A DNA stretch of 64,000 nucleotides from Mucispirillum schaedleri (GTDB lineage: Bacteria; Chrysiogenota; Deferribacteres; Deferribacterales; Mucispirillaceae). The stretch spans positions 1-64,000 of the forward strand of contig CASEIN010000055.1 of NCBI GenBank assembly GCA_949287985.1, written 5' to 3'. Numbering within the stretch: the first letter of the stretch is position 1; every line of letters begins with the position of its first letter. The notes below the pieces were generated by a model that did no database searches, had not been told where the DNA came from, and saw only the letters and a program-made list of their open reading frames with translations. Shown piece after piece: positions 37,110 through 47,923 of the stretch. The position numbers were made by a program, and so were the translations under genes.

Positions 37110-40100
37110 ATGTATCCTGAAAATATCGGACTTTATGACAGTCAGTATGAAAAAGATGCCTGTGGTGTAGGGCTTATAGCTGACTTAAAAAATATACCAA
37201 CTCATAATACTGTAGAAAACGGTATTACAATATTAAAAAATTTAATGCACAGGGGTGCAACAGGTGGCGATCCTGAAACTGGTGATGGTGCTGGTATACT
37301 TGTTTCTATTCCTGATGAATTTTTTAGAAAAGTAGTTAAAGAAAAACTACCAGAATATGGCAAATATGCTGTTGCTGTTGTTTTTGGTGGGCAGGATATT
37401 GAAGAAGAAATTGAAAAAATAATTCAAGATAAATGCGGCAGTATAATTTGCTGGCGAGATGTGCCTATTGATTTAAATGCAATTGGTAAAGCAGCTAGAG
37501 ATACATGCCCTAAAATAAGACAGATATTTATTGAAAGTAAATATAATGACCAAAACACATTTGAAAGAAAACTTTTTATTGCAAGAAGATTAATAGAAAT
37601 TAAGCTTTCTAATGTATATATCCCTAGTATGTCATCAAAAAGTGTTGTATATAAAGGGCTTTTTATGGCAACTCAAGTGGAAAATTTTTATAAAGATTTA
37701 AATGATTTAGATTTTAAATCCCCTATTGCTTTAGTGCACCAAAGGTATAGCACAAATACTTTTCCTACATGGGAGCTGGCTCACCCTTTTAGGTATGTTG
37801 CCCATAATGGTGAGATTAATACATTAAAAGGTAACTTAAATAATTTAGCAAGCAGGCAGCCACAATTTTCATCATCTCTTTTAGGGGAAGATTTAAAAAA
37901 AATACTGCCATTAATAAAAGATGGACAAAGTGACTCTGCAAGCCTTGATAATATGTTTGAACTGCTTGTAGCAAGTGGTAGAGATTTATGCCATGCTATG
38001 CTTATGCTTATACCTCAAGCCTGGGGGCAAAAATACCATATGGGAAAAGATGTGAGAGCATTTTTTGAATATCATTCTGCATTAATGGAGCCATGGGACG
38101 GACCTGCTGCTGTTGCATTTTCTGATGGTGTTAATGCTGGAGCTATTCTTGATAGAAATGGTCTTCGCCCTGCAAGGTATACTATTACTAAAGATAATGT
38201 ATTTGTTCTTGCTTCAGAAACTGGTGTATTAGATATACCAAGTGATAATGTTATGAAAAAAGGCAGACTTCGCCCCGGTGAAATCGTATACTGTGATTTA
38301 GAAAATAATAGAATAGTAAGCGATGCTGCTGTTAAAAAATTAGCTGCACGCAGCCTGCCTTATAGAAGATGGATAAATGAAAACAGGATATATGTGCATG
38401 GGCTTTTTGAATCCCTTGCTCCTGACGGTCCATCTGGTGATATGCAAAAACAACAGAAACTTTTTGGCTATACAAAAGAAGACTTTGAATTTATTTTAAA
38501 ACCAATGGCAGAAAAAGGTGCTGAACCTGTTGGCTCTATGGGTAATGATGCAGCTTTAGCAGTATTAAGTGAAAAACCTCAGCTTTTATTTAACTATTTT
38601 AAACAGCTTTTTGCTCAAGTAACTAACCCACCAATAGATTCTATTCGTGAAGATTTAGTTATGAGCCTTGTTACATTTATTGGTAATAAAGGTAATATTT
38701 TAGAGGACGGACCTCATCATGCAAGAGTTATTGAGCTTCCTCGCCCTATTATTACATCTGATGAACTTTCAAGACTTAAAAATATTAGGGAAATTGGGTT
38801 TAAATCTGCCGTTATTAGTATGTCATTTAAAAATGATTTAGAACAGGCTTTAAAAAATATTGCAGAAATTGCTGTAGAAAAGGTAAAAGCAGGATACCCT
38901 GTTCTTATATTAAGTGATAAAAATTTAGATGATGAATACACACCTATTCCTTCCATGCTTGCTGTTACTGCTGTAAATAAAGCATTATCAAAAGCAGGTA
39001 TACGCCCAGAATCTGCTGTAATTGTAGAAACTGGGGAAGCAAGGGAGATTATGCACTTTGCTCTGCTTTTAGGTTATGGAGCAACAGCTGTATGCCCATA
39101 TATTGCATTACAAAGTATTTCACTATTAGTAGATGAAAATGAAATATCAGTAGATAAAGTAAAAGCTACTGAAAACTATATAAAAGCAGTTGATAAAGGG
39201 CTTTTAAAAGTTATGAGTAAAATGGGTATATCCACATTAAGAAGCTATAGAAGCGGTCAGCTTTTTGAAGCTGTTGGGTTAAACAGCGATGTTATAAAAG
39301 AGTTTTTTACAGGCACTGCAAGCCGTATAAATGGCATTGGCTTAAAAGAAATTGAAAAAGAAGCATTAATGAGAAGAAAAAGTGCCAATGATAATTTTGA
39401 AAATATTTCTTTAGGTGGTCAGTATCACTATAGAAGAAATGGTGAAAACCATTTATGGACTCCTGAAAGTATTACAGTTTTCAGACAGGCAGTGCAGAAT
39501 AATGATAGAGAAAAATATAAAGAGTATGCAAAACTTATTAATGACCAGTCTAAAAATTTATGCACATTAAGGGGGCTTTTTGAATTTGTAGATTCTGTTG
39601 CTGTTCCTTTAGAAGAAGTAGAAAGTGCTTCATCTATTGTAAAAAGGTTTGTAACTGGTGCTATGTCACTTGGTTCTATAAGCCCAGAAGCTCATGAAAC
39701 TATTGCTATTGCCATGAATAAATTAGGTGGTATGAGTAACTGTGGTGAAGGTGGTGAAGACCCTGAAAGATATACTCCTAATGAAAAAGGCGAAGTAAGA
39801 AGCAGTGCTATTAAACAGATTGCAAGTGGCAGGTTTGGTGTTACCATAGAATACCTTACTAATGCAAAAGAGCTGCAAATTAAAATGGCACAAGGTGCAA
39901 AACCGGGAGAAGGTGGCCAGCTTCCAGGTCATAAAGTTAACCCATTTATTGCAAAATTAAGGCACTCTATGCCAAATGTTAGCTTAATATCACCTCCTCC
40001 ACACCATGATATTTATTCTATTGAAGATTTGGCGCAGCTTATATATGACCTTAGAAACTCAAATCCAGAAGCAAGAATTTCTGTAAAACTTGTTTCTGAA

Positions 40101-41519
40101 GTAGGTGTTGGAACAATTGCAGCAGGTGTGGCAAAAGCTCATTCTGATGTTATATTAATAAGCGGTCATGACGGTGGAACTGGTGCTTCCCCATTAACTA
40201 GTATAAAACACGCAGGGCTTCCTTGGGAGTTAGGACTTGCAGAAGCTCAACAAACACTTGTACTTAATAAACTTCGTGGCAGAGTGCGGCTTCAAACTGA
40301 CGGCCAGTTAAAAACTGGGCGAGATGTTATAATTGCTGCCCTTTTAGGTGCTGAAGAGTTTGGGTTTGCTACTACTGTTTTAGCATCATTAGGCTGTGTT
40401 ATGATGAGACAATGCCATTCTAATACATGCCCTGTTGGTATTGCTACTCAAGATGAAAATTTAAGAAAGAAATTTACAGGAAAACCTGAGTATGTAGAAA
40501 ACTTTTTAATATATGTAGCAGAAGAAGTTAGGCAGTATTTAGCACAGCTTGGCTTTAGAACATTAGATGAAGCCATAGGCAGAAGCGATTTACTGCAGAT
40601 GAATAAAGCTTTAGAGTTTTATAAAACTAAAAACTTAGATTTTTCTAAAATATTAAAGACTGTAAAAGGCGATGAGTGTAAATACAATAAAAATACAAAA
40701 TACACTTTAGAAAACTATGATAGAGAATTTTTACTTGATAAATTAAAAGATAGTATTACAAGTGGCAGCAAAAAATCTCTTGATTTAGAAGTAAAAAATA
40801 TAAACAGAACTGTAGGAACAGAACTTTCTCATGAAGTTGCTAAAAAATACGGTTTAAAAGGGTTAGATGATGGCACTATTACAGTAAACTTTAAAGGCTG
40901 TGCAGGTCAAAGCTTTGGTGCATTTTTAGCCCACGGTATTACATTTAATTTAACTGGTGAAGCAAACGACTTTGTGGGTAAAGGCATATCTGGTGGTAAA
41001 ATAATTATAAAACCCGATGATAATGCTTCATTTAAAGCAGAAGAAAATGTTATTGCTGGAAATGTTATAGGATATGGTGGCACAAGTGGTAAAATATTCT
41101 TAAACGGTCAGGCTGGTGAAAGGTTTGCTATACGTAACAGTGGCTTTACATCAGTTGTTGAAGGAATTGGTGACCATGGTTGCGAATATATGACAGGCGG
41201 TAGAGTTGTAATACTTGGTAAAACTGGTGTAAACTTTGCAGCAGGTATGACTGGTGGTATTGCTTACGTCCTTGATATGAGTAACGACTTTGACTTAAGG
41301 TGCAACACTGCTTCAGTTGATTTGGAAAATATTGTAAAAGACAGTGATGATGAAAAAGAACTGCTTTCACTTTTAAAAGAGCATATTTTATATACAGGCA
41401 GTGAAAAAGCAAAAAATATTGTTTCAGACTGGGAAAACTACAGAGATATGTTTGTAAAAGTATTTCCTGTAGATTACAAAAAAGCGTTGCTTGCTTTAAA
41501 AGAACAAGGCAATAAATAA
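37110..41519 (+). CDS. gltB: Glutamate synthase large subunit
   Basis: A 1469-residue GOGAT alpha subunit. Residue Cys18 (after EKDA) is the N-terminal nucleophile of the glutaminase domain, so a 17-residue propeptide must be removed. The middle has the FMN-binding synthase barrel (GHDGGTGASPLTSIKHAGLPWELG) and the 3Fe-4S cysteines (MRQCHSNTCPVGIAT). The C-terminal GXGXG beta-helix domain (GGTSGKIFLNGQAGERFAIRNSG is its core) follows. With GltD it turns glutamine plus 2-oxoglutarate into two glutamates. GAGG precedes the ATG. gltD and dapL follow. Confidence 0.98.
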   Translation: MYPENIGLYDSQYEKDACGVGLIADLKNIPTHNTVENGITILKNLMHRGATGGDPETGDGAGILVSIPDEFFRKVVKEKLPEYGKYAVAVVFGGQDIEEEIEKIIQDKCGSIICWRDVPIDLNAIGKAARDTCPKIRQIFIESKYNDQNTFERKLFIARRLIEIKLSNVYIPSMSSKSVVYKGLFMATQVENFYKDLNDLDFKSPIALVHQRYSTNTFPTWELAHPFRYVAHNGEINTLKGNLNNLASRQPQFSSSLLGEDLKKILPLIKDGQSDSASLDNMFELLVASGRDLCHAMLMLIPQAWGQKYHMGKDVRAFFEYHSALMEPWDGPAAVAFSDGVNAGAILDRNGLRPARYTITKDNVFVLASETGVLDIPSDNVMKKGRLRPGEIVYCDLENNRIVSDAAVKKLAARSLPYRRWINENRIYVHGLFESLAPDGPSGDMQKQQKLFGYTKEDFEFILKPMAEKGAEPVGSMGNDAALAVLSEKPQLLFNYFKQLFAQVTNPPIDSIREDLVMSLVTFIGNKGNILEDGPHHARVIELPRPIITSDELSRLKNIREIGFKSAVISMSFKNDLEQALKNIAEIAVEKVKAGYPVLILSDKNLDDEYTPIPSMLAVTAVNKALSKAGIRPESAVIVETGEAREIMHFALLLGYGATAVCPYIALQSISLLVDENEISVDKVKATENYIKAVDKGLLKVMSKMGISTLRSYRSGQLFEAVGLNSDVIKEFFTGTASRINGIGLKEIEKEALMRRKSANDNFENISLGGQYHYRRNGENHLWTPESITVFRQAVQNNDREKYKEYAKLINDQSKNLCTLRGLFEFVDSVAVPLEEVESASSIVKRFVTGAMSLGSISPEAHETIAIAMNKLGGMSNCGEGGEDPERYTPNEKGEVRSSAIKQIASGRFGVTIEYLTNAKELQIKMAQGAKPGEGGQLPGHKVNPFIAKLRHSMPNVSLISPPPHHDIYSIEDLAQLIYDLRNSNPEARISVKLVSEVGVGTIAAGVAKAHSDVILISGHDGGTGASPLTSIKHAGLPWELGLAEAQQTLVLNKLRGRVRLQTDGQLKTGRDVIIAALLGAEEFGFATTVLASLGCVMMRQCHSNTCPVGIATQDENLRKKFTGKPEYVENFLIYVAEEVRQYLAQLGFRTLDEAIGRSDLLQMNKALEFYKTKNLDFSKILKTVKGDECKYNKNTKYTLENYDREFLLDKLKDSITSGSKKSLDLEVKNINRTVGTELSHEVAKKYGLKGLDDGTITVNFKGCAGQSFGAFLAHGITFNLTGEANDFVGKGISGGKIIIKPDDNASFKAEENVIAGNVIGYGGTSGKIFLNGQAGERFAIRNSGFTSVVEGIGDHGCEYMTGGRVVILGKTGVNFAAGMTGGIAYVLDMSNDFDLRCNTASVDLENIVKDSDDEKELLSLLKEHILYTGSEKAKNIVSDWENYRDMFVKVFPVDYKKALLALKEQGNK

Positions 41520-41533
41520 GTTGAGGCTGCATT

Positions 41534-42925
41534 ATGAAAAATATATCAAGAATACAAAATATATATAGAATGGAATCTTCTAGAATAGAAGACTTTTTAG
41601 ATGTGGAAAGAAAATTACAAAGCGATGAACTACAAGAGCAGTCATCAAGGTGTATGGACTGCGGTATCCCTTTTTGCCATGGGCTTGGTTGTCCCCTTGG
41701 TAATGTGATACCTGATATGAATGAAGCAGTTAGGCAGGATGATTATAAAAAAGCGTGGAATATTCTTTCAAGCACAAGCAATATGCCAGAATTTACAAGC
41801 AGAGTATGCCCTGCTCTTTGCGAAAATGCCTGCACTAAAAATATTGAAAATGAACCTGTTATGATTAGGCAGCTGGAAAAAGCAGTGGTGGAAAAAGCAT
41901 TTGAAATGGGCTATGTATCACCTATTACTCAAAAAAATAAATATGATAAAAAAGTAGCAGTTATTGGTGCAGGTCCTAGTGGGCTTTATATGGCTTATGA
42001 GCTTTTTAAATTAGGCTATAAAGTAACAGTATATGAAAAAAGAAAATATGCTGGTGGGCTTTTAAGGTATGGTATTCCTGATTTTAAATTAGAAAAGCAT
42101 ATTATTCAAAGACGTATTGATTTACTTATGGAATCAGGTATAAAGTTTCAATTTAATACAGAAATTGGAAAAGATATTTCAGCAGAATATTTAAAAAAGA
42201 AATATGATGCGTTAGTTTTAGCAATAGGAACGCCACTGCCAAGAGATTTAAATGTGGAGGGCAGGCAGCTTAAAAATATTCATTTTGCATTAGAATTTTT
42301 ATCTAGCCAAAATATGCTTATTGGTAAAGAGATTGATAAATTAAAAATAGATGTAAAAGGAAAAGATGTTGTAATCATCGGTGGTGGAGATACAGGAAGC
42401 GACTGTTTAGGCACTTCCATTAGGCAAAAAGCAGCAAATATTACTCAAATTGAGATTATGCCAGAACCACCAAAAGAGCGTTCTGCTTCTACCCCATGGC
42501 CAGACTGGCCTTATGAGTTAAAAACATCTTCAAGTCATAAAGAAGGTGGCACAAGGCTTTGGGCAAAAGTAGTTAAAAAATTCCATGGAGAAAATGGAAA
42601 AGTAACAGCAATAGATATTGTAGATGCTGCATGGAAGTTTTCAGAAAACGGTAAACCATTATCATTTACTGAAATTGAAGGCTCTCTGCAAACTATAAAG
42701 GCAGATTATGTATTTATTGCCATGGGCTTTTTGGGAGTAGATGCAAACTCATTTGTAAAAGATATTAATTTAGAAGTTGATAAAAGAGGCAGAGTAGAAA
42801 GCCTTGCTTCTCAAGGTATCTTTACATGTGGTGATATGAGAACTGGCCAGTCATTAGTTGTGCGTGCTATGGCTGATGCAAAAAATATAGCAAAAAATGT
42901 AGATGAATATTTAAAAGGATTATAA
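41534..42925 (+). CDS. gltD: Glutamate synthase small subunit
   Basis: A 463-residue NAD(P)H-oxidising beta subunit. The N-terminal Cys clusters CMDCGIPFC and [10 protein letters not shown] bind 4Fe-4S centres; FAD binds at [15 protein letters not shown] and NAD(P) at [16 protein letters not shown]; the C-terminal [19 protein letters not shown] closes the fold. Electrons pass from NAD(P)H to GltB. It lies 14 bases after gltB with TTGAGG as ribosome site. Confidence 0.97.
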   Translation: MKNISRIQNIYRMESSRIEDFLDVERKLQSDELQEQSSRCMDCGIPFCHGLGCPLGNVIPDMNEAVRQDDYKKAWNILSSTSNMPEFTSRVCPALCENACTKNIENEPVMIRQLEKAVVEKAFEMGYVSPITQKNKYDKKVAVIGAGPSGLYMAYELFKLGYKVTVYEKRKYAGGLLRYGIPDFKLEKHIIQRRIDLLMESGIKFQFNTEIGKDISAEYLKKKYDALVLAIGTPLPRDLNVEGRQLKNIHFALEFLSSQNMLIGKEIDKLKIDVKGKDVVIIGGGDTGSDCLGTSIRQKAANITQIEIMPEPPKERSASTPWPDWPYELKTSSSHKEGGTRLWAKVVKKFHGENGKVTAIDIVDAAWKFSENGKPLSFTEIEGSLQTIKADYVFIAMGFLGVDANSFVKDINLEVDKRGRVESLASQGIFTCGDMRTGQSLVVRAMADAKNIAKNVDEYLKGL

Positions 42926-42926
42926 T

Positions 42927-44159
42927 ATGGCAAAGATTAATTCCAACTATTTACTGCTTCCAAACAGTTATCTTTTTGCAGAAATTGCAAGAAAAGTAAA
43001 TGCTTATATGCAGGCAAACCCAAAGGCTGATATTATTAAAATGGGTATAGGCGATGTAACTATGCCTTTAACTTCTGCTGTTACTTGTGCTATGGAAAAA
43101 GCAGCAAAAGAAATGGGCAATAAAGAAACATTTAGGGGTTATGGACCAGAACAGGGATATGATTTTTTAATTGATGCTGTCATAAAAGGTGAATATAAAT
43201 CAAGAAATATTGATATATCCCATGATGAAATATTTATAAGTGATGGTTCAAAATGTGATGTAGCTAATATTCAAGAAATTTTTGATATAAACTCCACTAT
43301 TGCTATTGCAGACCCAGTTTACCCTGTTTATTTAGACAGTAATGTTATGGCAGGCAGAAGTGGTGCATTAAATAATAATGGCTATTTTGAAAAAATTATA
43401 TATATGCCTTCTACAAAAGAAAATAATTTTAAACCATCTTTTCCAAGCCGTCATGCAGATTTAATATATATATGCTCCCCTAATAACCCTACAGGGGCAG
43501 CATTAACTAAAGATGAACTTAAAGCATGGGTAGATTATGCCTTGGAAAATAACTCTATAATACTTTATGATAGTGCATATAGCGCATATATTCAGGAAGA
43601 AAATGTATGTGGCTCAATTTATGAAATAAGTGAAGCTTGCAAATGCGCCATAGAGTTTAAGTCATTTTCTAAAACTGCTGGTTTTACTGGTATTAGGTGT
43701 GCTTTTACTGTTGTGCCAAAAGAGTTATATGCTTTTGATGATAAGGGCAATAAAGTTGAATTAAACAGGCTATGGAACAGAAGGCAGACTACAAAATTTA
43801 ATGGCGTATCATATGTTACTCAACGTGCTGCTGAAGCTGTATATTCTATAGAAGGCATGAAAGAAACAAAAGAAGTTATAAGCTATTATATGGATAATGC
43901 AAAAATAATATTAGATGGCTTAAAACAAGCAGGCTTTGAAGCTTACGGCGGGGTAAATGCTCCATATATATGGTGGAAAATACCAAATAACATTAAATCT
44001 TTTGACTTTTTAGATATACTTTTAAATAAATACCAAATAGTAGGCACACCAGGTTCTGGTTTTGGACCAAGTGGTGAAGGCTACTTTAGATTAACTGCTT
44101 TTGGAAATAAAGAGAAAACTAAGGAAGCTATGCAACGGATAATAAAAGGTGGCTTCTAA
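42927..44159 (+). CDS. dapL: LL-diaminopimelate aminotransferase
   Basis: A 410-residue PLP enzyme converting tetrahydrodipicolinate directly to LL-diaminopimelate with glutamate as amino donor, for lysine and peptidoglycan. DapL marks are [60 protein letters not shown], and the PLP lysine in [15 protein letters not shown]. One base separates it from gltD, so its amino donor is made by the preceding two gene products. dapL occurs in scattered lineages and bypasses acylated intermediates. A terminator follows. Confidence 0.95.
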   Translation: MAKINSNYLLLPNSYLFAEIARKVNAYMQANPKADIIKMGIGDVTMPLTSAVTCAMEKAAKEMGNKETFRGYGPEQGYDFLIDAVIKGEYKSRNIDISHDEIFISDGSKCDVANIQEIFDINSTIAIADPVYPVYLDSNVMAGRSGALNNNGYFEKIIYMPSTKENNFKPSFPSRHADLIYICSPNNPTGAALTKDELKAWVDYALENNSIILYDSAYSAYIQEENVCGSIYEISEACKCAIEFKSFSKTAGFTGIRCAFTVVPKELYAFDDKGNKVELNRLWNRRQTTKFNGVSYVTQRAAEAVYSIEGMKETKEVISYYMDNAKIILDGLKQAGFEAYGGVNAPYIWWKIPNNIKSFDFLDILLNKYQIVGTPGSGFGPSGEGYFRLTAFGNKEKTKEAMQRIIKGGF

Positions 44160-44176
44160 GGTTTATTCCTTCACAT

Positions 44177-44205
44177 ATCCCCCTGCTATCAGGGGGATTT
44201 ATTTT
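44177..44205 (+). terminator. Rho-independent terminator of gltB-gltD-dapL
   Basis: A 9-bp stem ATCCCCCTG (44177-44185) with CAGGGGGAT (44190-44198), a 4-base loop, then TTATTTTG. It is 17 bases after the dapL stop. Confidence 0.9.
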
Positions 44206-44351
44206 GTATATATAACTTCAAAAATACTTCAAATACTATCTTTATAAATCAATATTATCAAATAATATAAGTATAATGCAGTATAAAAATATTTATTTGT
44301 TACCTATACATAATTTTATAAAATGTATTGTAATAATAATTATTTTTCTCT

Positions 44352-44365
44352 TTACAATTTTGTAA
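44352..44365. promoter_or_regulatory. Palindrome upstream of the NifA-like gene, same sequence as in glnN-gltB region
   Basis: TTACAATTTTGTAA (44352-44365; extends by one pair to TTTACAATTTTGTAAA) is the reverse complement of the palindrome at 36966-36979 and lies 43 bases before the ATG at 44409. This could be an autoregulatory site or the site of another nitrogen or redox regulator. I found no sigma54 promoter here. Otherwise the 249-base gap 44160-44408 shows only the terminator. Confidence 0.45.
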
Positions 44366-44408
44366 AATATGATTATAACCTATTATTCACAATAATTAAG
44401 GATTATAA

Positions 44409-45977
44409 ATGGCAGAAAGAAAAACTACTACACATCATGAAGAGGAACATTCATTAAGTGCAGAGATTACAGTGCTGCAGGAAATAAGCTATGCTATTGT
44501 TCATAAAAAAAATGTAAGTGAGCTGCTGCATCAAATATTAGAAATATTAAGTTTACGCCTTAATATGATACGCGGCACATTTACAACAGTAAAAAATAAT
44601 AAACTGTATATTGAAGCAACTCATGATTTAGAAGAAGCAGAAAAAAAGCATATATCATATAATCTTGGTGAAGGGATTACAGGCCATGTGGCAGAATGTG
44701 GCAGACCACATTTAATTGAAGATATAGTCCATGACCCAAGGTTTTTAAACAGGCTTGGTGCAAGGGATAAAAATGAAAAAATAGCCTTTATATGCGTTCC
44801 TGTTATTTATATGGAGCGGGTTATCGGCACATTAAGTGTTGATAGAGTTATGGGTGCAAATGCAGACTTACAAAAAGATTTAAAATTTTTAGAAATAGTT
44901 GGCAATATTGTAGGTGAAGCATTAATGGCTGTTGTAGCAGAGCATGAAGAAATGCAGCAACTTTTACACGAAAATAAACAGCTTAGGGATATGTTAGATG
45001 ATACTAACCCACCAGCTTTAATTGGAAATTGTAAAAGTATGCGTGAAATATATGACCTTATAAAGCAGGTGGCAGCAAGTGATGCTACAGTTTTACTTCG
45101 TGGCTCTTCAGGCACTGGTAAGGAAATGGCAGCAAGAGCCATAGTTTCTTTAAGTGATAGAAAAAATAAACCATTTATTACATTAAACTGTGCAGCAATT
45201 CCTGAAAATTTAGTAGAAAGTGAGCTTTTTGGTCATGAAAAAGGTGCATTTACTGGTGCAGTTGCAAGGCGTATTGGTCATGTGGAAAAAGCAAATACTG
45301 GCACATTATTTTTAGATGAAGTTGGAGATTTATCACTATCATCACAAGTAAAACTTTTAAGATTTATTCAAGAAAGAACATTCTCTAGGCTTGGAAGCAG
45401 CCAAGAATTAAAATCAGATATTCGCCTTATTGCTGCTACAAGTAGAAATTTAGAAGATATGATATCAAAAGGCCAGTTTAGAGAAGACTTATATTACAGG
45501 CTTAATATTTTCCCTATTACTATGCCTGATTTAAACTCAAGAAGAAGCGATATTATACTTTTAGCTGAATATTTTATAGAAAAACATAATCTAAAATATA
45601 AAAAGAATATAAAAAGGCTTTCCACCCCTGCTATTAATATGCTTATGAGCTACCACTGGCCGGGTAATGTACGTGAGCTTGAAAACTGTATAGAACGGGC
45701 AGTTATCACTGCAACAGATGACTGTATACATGGCTATAATCTTCCTGCTTCTTTGCAGACTGGTAAAACATCTAATTCTTCCCTTTTACCAGAAGGTAAA
45801 GCATCATTTAATACTTTAGTTGATTCTTATGAAAGAGAATTAATTGTAGAAGCATTAAAACAAAACCATGGTAATATGTCTGCAGCAGCTAGAGATTTAG
45901 ATTTATCCCCTAGAGTAATACACTATAAAATACACAGATTAGGCATTACTCCAGAATGGTATCAAGATAAGCAGTAA
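44409..45977 (+). CDS. NifA-like sigma54-dependent transcriptional activator (GAF-AAA+-Fis)
   Basis: A 522-residue enhancer-binding protein. GAF domain (about 30-180, with [21 protein letters not shown]), linker, AAA+ domain with Walker A GSSGTGKE (about 232-239), the sigma54-contact loop GAFTGA (279-284), Walker [10 protein letters not shown] and R-finger region, then [16 protein letters not shown] and a Fis-type helix-turn-helix ([25 protein letters not shown]). This is the NifA/anfA-like layout, but no nif genes are present in the window. Its site between gltB-gltD-dapL and a terminator, and sigma54 promoters at glnN/gltB, suggest it controls ammonia assimilation. The GAF ligand is unknown. 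Confidence 0.9.
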   Translation: MAERKTTTHHEEEHSLSAEITVLQEISYAIVHKKNVSELLHQILEILSLRLNMIRGTFTTVKNNKLYIEATHDLEEAEKKHISYNLGEGITGHVAECGRPHLIEDIVHDPRFLNRLGARDKNEKIAFICVPVIYMERVIGTLSVDRVMGANADLQKDLKFLEIVGNIVGEALMAVVAEHEEMQQLLHENKQLRDMLDDTNPPALIGNCKSMREIYDLIKQVAASDATVLLRGSSGTGKEMAARAIVSLSDRKNKPFITLNCAAIPENLVESELFGHEKGAFTGAVARRIGHVEKANTGTLFLDEVGDLSLSSQVKLLRFIQERTFSRLGSSQELKSDIRLIAATSRNLEDMISKGQFREDLYYRLNIFPITMPDLNSRRSDIILLAEYFIEKHNLKYKKNIKRLSTPAINMLMSYHWPGNVRELENCIERAVITATDDCIHGYNLPASLQTGKTSNSSLLPEGKASFNTLVDSYERELIVEALKQNHGNMSAAARDLDLSPRVIHYKIHRLGITPEWYQDKQ

Positions 45978-46030
45978 AACTAAGTATTAAAATTTTAATA
46001 TAAAATATGTTAATAATATAAATTAAAAAA

Positions 46031-46054
46031 AAGCCCGTATAAACGGGTTTTATA
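46031..46054. terminator. Bidirectional terminator between NifA-like gene and M23 peptidase gene
   Basis: AAGCCCGT (46031-46038) pairs with ACGGGTTT (46043-46050), including one G-U pair, with a 4-base loop. T follows on the plus strand (TTTTATA) and, on the minus strand, a run of eight T from the A tract before it. It serves both converging genes. Confidence 0.85.
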
Positions 46055-46077
46055 TATCTATTTTTCTTAATAATCTT

Positions 46078-47253
46078 TTAAAACTGAACCATAAACATAG
46101 AATTGTTTATTGGTGAAACAGATAATGACGGGCTGTATTGAGCATAAACTATAGTAGACATATTTAGTTTATTAAAAAATACAGATGCATGCTCTAAAAA
46201 TGCTGGTACATCATCTTTTTTAAGAGTTTTAGGTGTTGCCACAAATTTTAATGGGTTTAACCATCTGCCGTTTTTTCTAATACGATAATCAAGGTGTGGT
46301 CCAGTTGAATAACCTGTTGAGCCAACATAACCAATAATCTGCCCCTGTTCCACATAGCTGCCTTGTCTAATTGCTCTATTAAAACCATTTAAATGAAGGT
46401 AAAATGTTTCATAGCCATTTGGGTGACGTAAAGCAATATAGTTACCATTACCCTTTGTTCTTGATTTTATTTTAACTACACCACTGGCAGTTGCTTTCAC
46501 AGGTGTACCTGTTGGAGCAGCATAATCAACACCATAATGTGGTCTGTGATAACCTAATACTGGGTGCAGCCTTGATGTAGAATAACGTGAAGATATACGA
46601 GAATAATTTAATGGAACCCTTAAGAAACCACGTTCAAGTCCTTCACCTTTTTCGTTATAGTAACCTTTATTTTTATTACCGTCATTATAATAAACGGCTC
46701 TTTTTAATTTACCTTGGTTATAAAAATCAGCAGCTAAAATTTTACCATAACCTGCATATTTATCTTTTATAAATTTTTTCTCAACTAAAACAACAAACCT
46801 GTCCCCTGGACGTAAATCTTTAAAGAAGTCTATTTCCCACTCAAATATACTTGCAAGGTTTGCAGCCAGTTCTGCATCCTCCCCTGCTTTATACATTGCT
46901 TCAAACAAGTTGTTTTCAATGGTGCCACGAACTACCACATTCATCATATCATGTTCATATATATTTACTGTAACAGTAGCTGTGCCGTCTGCTAATTTTT
47001 CTATTATTACGTCTTTATCAATAGCAGCATTGAGTAATACTTTATCTTTTTCAAGAGTAAGTTTCATACCCGGTCTTAAAACAAAGCCTTTAATATCTTT
47101 CTTAATTTTTGATGTGATTTCTGCCATTTCCTGTGGAGTAAATCTATCTGATAAGATACCATATAAAGTATCGCCTGATTTTACTTCATAAGTTTCTGCA
47201 TAAACTGATGTGGAAATAAAAACAATTAATAATAAAAAAATAAACTTCTTCAT
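46078..47253 (-). CDS. LysM and M23-family peptidoglycan endopeptidase (MepM-like)
   Basis: A 391-residue exported protein: signal peptide (MKKFIFLLLIVFISTSVYA), LysM domain (about 20-67, YEVKSGDTLYGILSDRF), an OapA/Csd3-like middle domain, and a C-terminal M23 domain with HYGVDYAAPTGTPV (zinc His and Asp). The second zinc/catalytic motif reads GPHLDYRI where the usual form is HLH, so the third zinc ligand would be Asp or lost. Relatives cut cross-links in the cell wall. It is the last gene of the minus run and starts 10 bases after dedA. Confidence 0.88.
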   Translation of the reverse strand: MKKFIFLLLIVFISTSVYAETYEVKSGDTLYGILSDRFTPQEMAEITSKIKKDIKGFVLRPGMKLTLEKDKVLLNAAIDKDVIIEKLADGTATVTVNIYEHDMMNVVVRGTIENNLFEAMYKAGEDAELAANLASIFEWEIDFFKDLRPGDRFVVLVEKKFIKDKYAGYGKILAADFYNQGKLKRAVYYNDGNKNKGYYNEKGEGLERGFLRVPLNYSRISSRYSTSRLHPVLGYHRPHYGVDYAAPTGTPVKATASGVVKIKSRTKGNGNYIALRHPNGYETFYLHLNGFNRAIRQGSYVEQGQIIGYVGSTGYSTGPHLDYRIRKNGRWLNPLKFVATPKTLKKDDVPAFLEHASVFFNKLNMSTIVYAQYSPSLSVSPINNSMFMVQF

Positions 47254-47263
47254 AAAGTTACAC

Positions 47264-47923
47264 CTATTGTGAGACTGTTTCTCTGCGTTTTCGGTATTTA
47301 TATTTTAAAATGTATAATATTATAAGCAAAATTAATGCCGGAAATACAAAAATCATAATATGGTCAACATTTTCTTTGATAATGTCAATATTATTACCAA
47401 CATAGTAACCCACAAGTGCAAGAATTGTACACCATATAGCAGCACCTAAACCTGTGTAGAATATAAACTTTTTCAAATCCATACGCACAAGCCCAGCAGG
47501 AAAAGAAATATACTGCCTAATAACAGGGATAAGCCTGCCTACAAATGTGGTTATTTCACCATGAGTATTGAAAAATACTTCAAACTTATCAAATTTTTCC
47601 TTATCAATAAAGAAATATTTAGAATATTTTAATAAAAAATCTCTGCCAAAACGAGAAGCTATCCAGTAGTTAAGAAGTGCACCTAATATAGAACCTACAG
47701 TACCTGCAATAATAACAAGAAATAAATTCATCTCACCTTTTGAAGCCAAATAACCAGCAGGTGGCACAACCACTTCACTTGGAAATGGTACAAAAGAGCT
47801 TTCAATAGCCATTAATAATACTACACCTGCATAACCAAGTTTTCCAACAGTATTAACTAAAAATGTAACAAACACTATGCCTAATGCTAAAATATCGTGG
47901 TATATACCCTTTAAAAACTCCAT
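47264..47923 (-). CDS. DedA family membrane protein
   Basis: A 219-residue protein with 5-6 hydrophobic segments and the DedA/SNARE-assoc signature: IESSFVPFPSEVVVPPAGYLA, GALLNYWIASRFGRDFLLKYSKYF, FVGRLIPVIRQYISFPAGLVRM. DedA proteins act as lipid scramblases or flippases, including undecaprenyl phosphate recycling in some. Its ATG overlaps the recN stop (TAATG). Confidence 0.92.
   Translation of the reverse strand: MEFLKGIYHDILALGIVFVTFLVNTVGKLGYAGVVLLMAIESSFVPFPSEVVVPPAGYLASKGEMNLFLVIIAGTVGSILGALLNYWIASRFGRDFLLKYSKYFFIDKEKFDKFEVFFNTHGEITTFVGRLIPVIRQYISFPAGLVRMDLKKFIFYTGLGAAIWCTILALVGYYVGNNIDIIKENVDHIMIFVFPALILLIILYILKYKYRKRRETVSQ

Noticed and set aside
44160-44408. sigma54 promoter for the NifA-like gene
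   Set aside because: I looked for TGG-N10-GC on the plus strand here and found none; only the palindrome is present.
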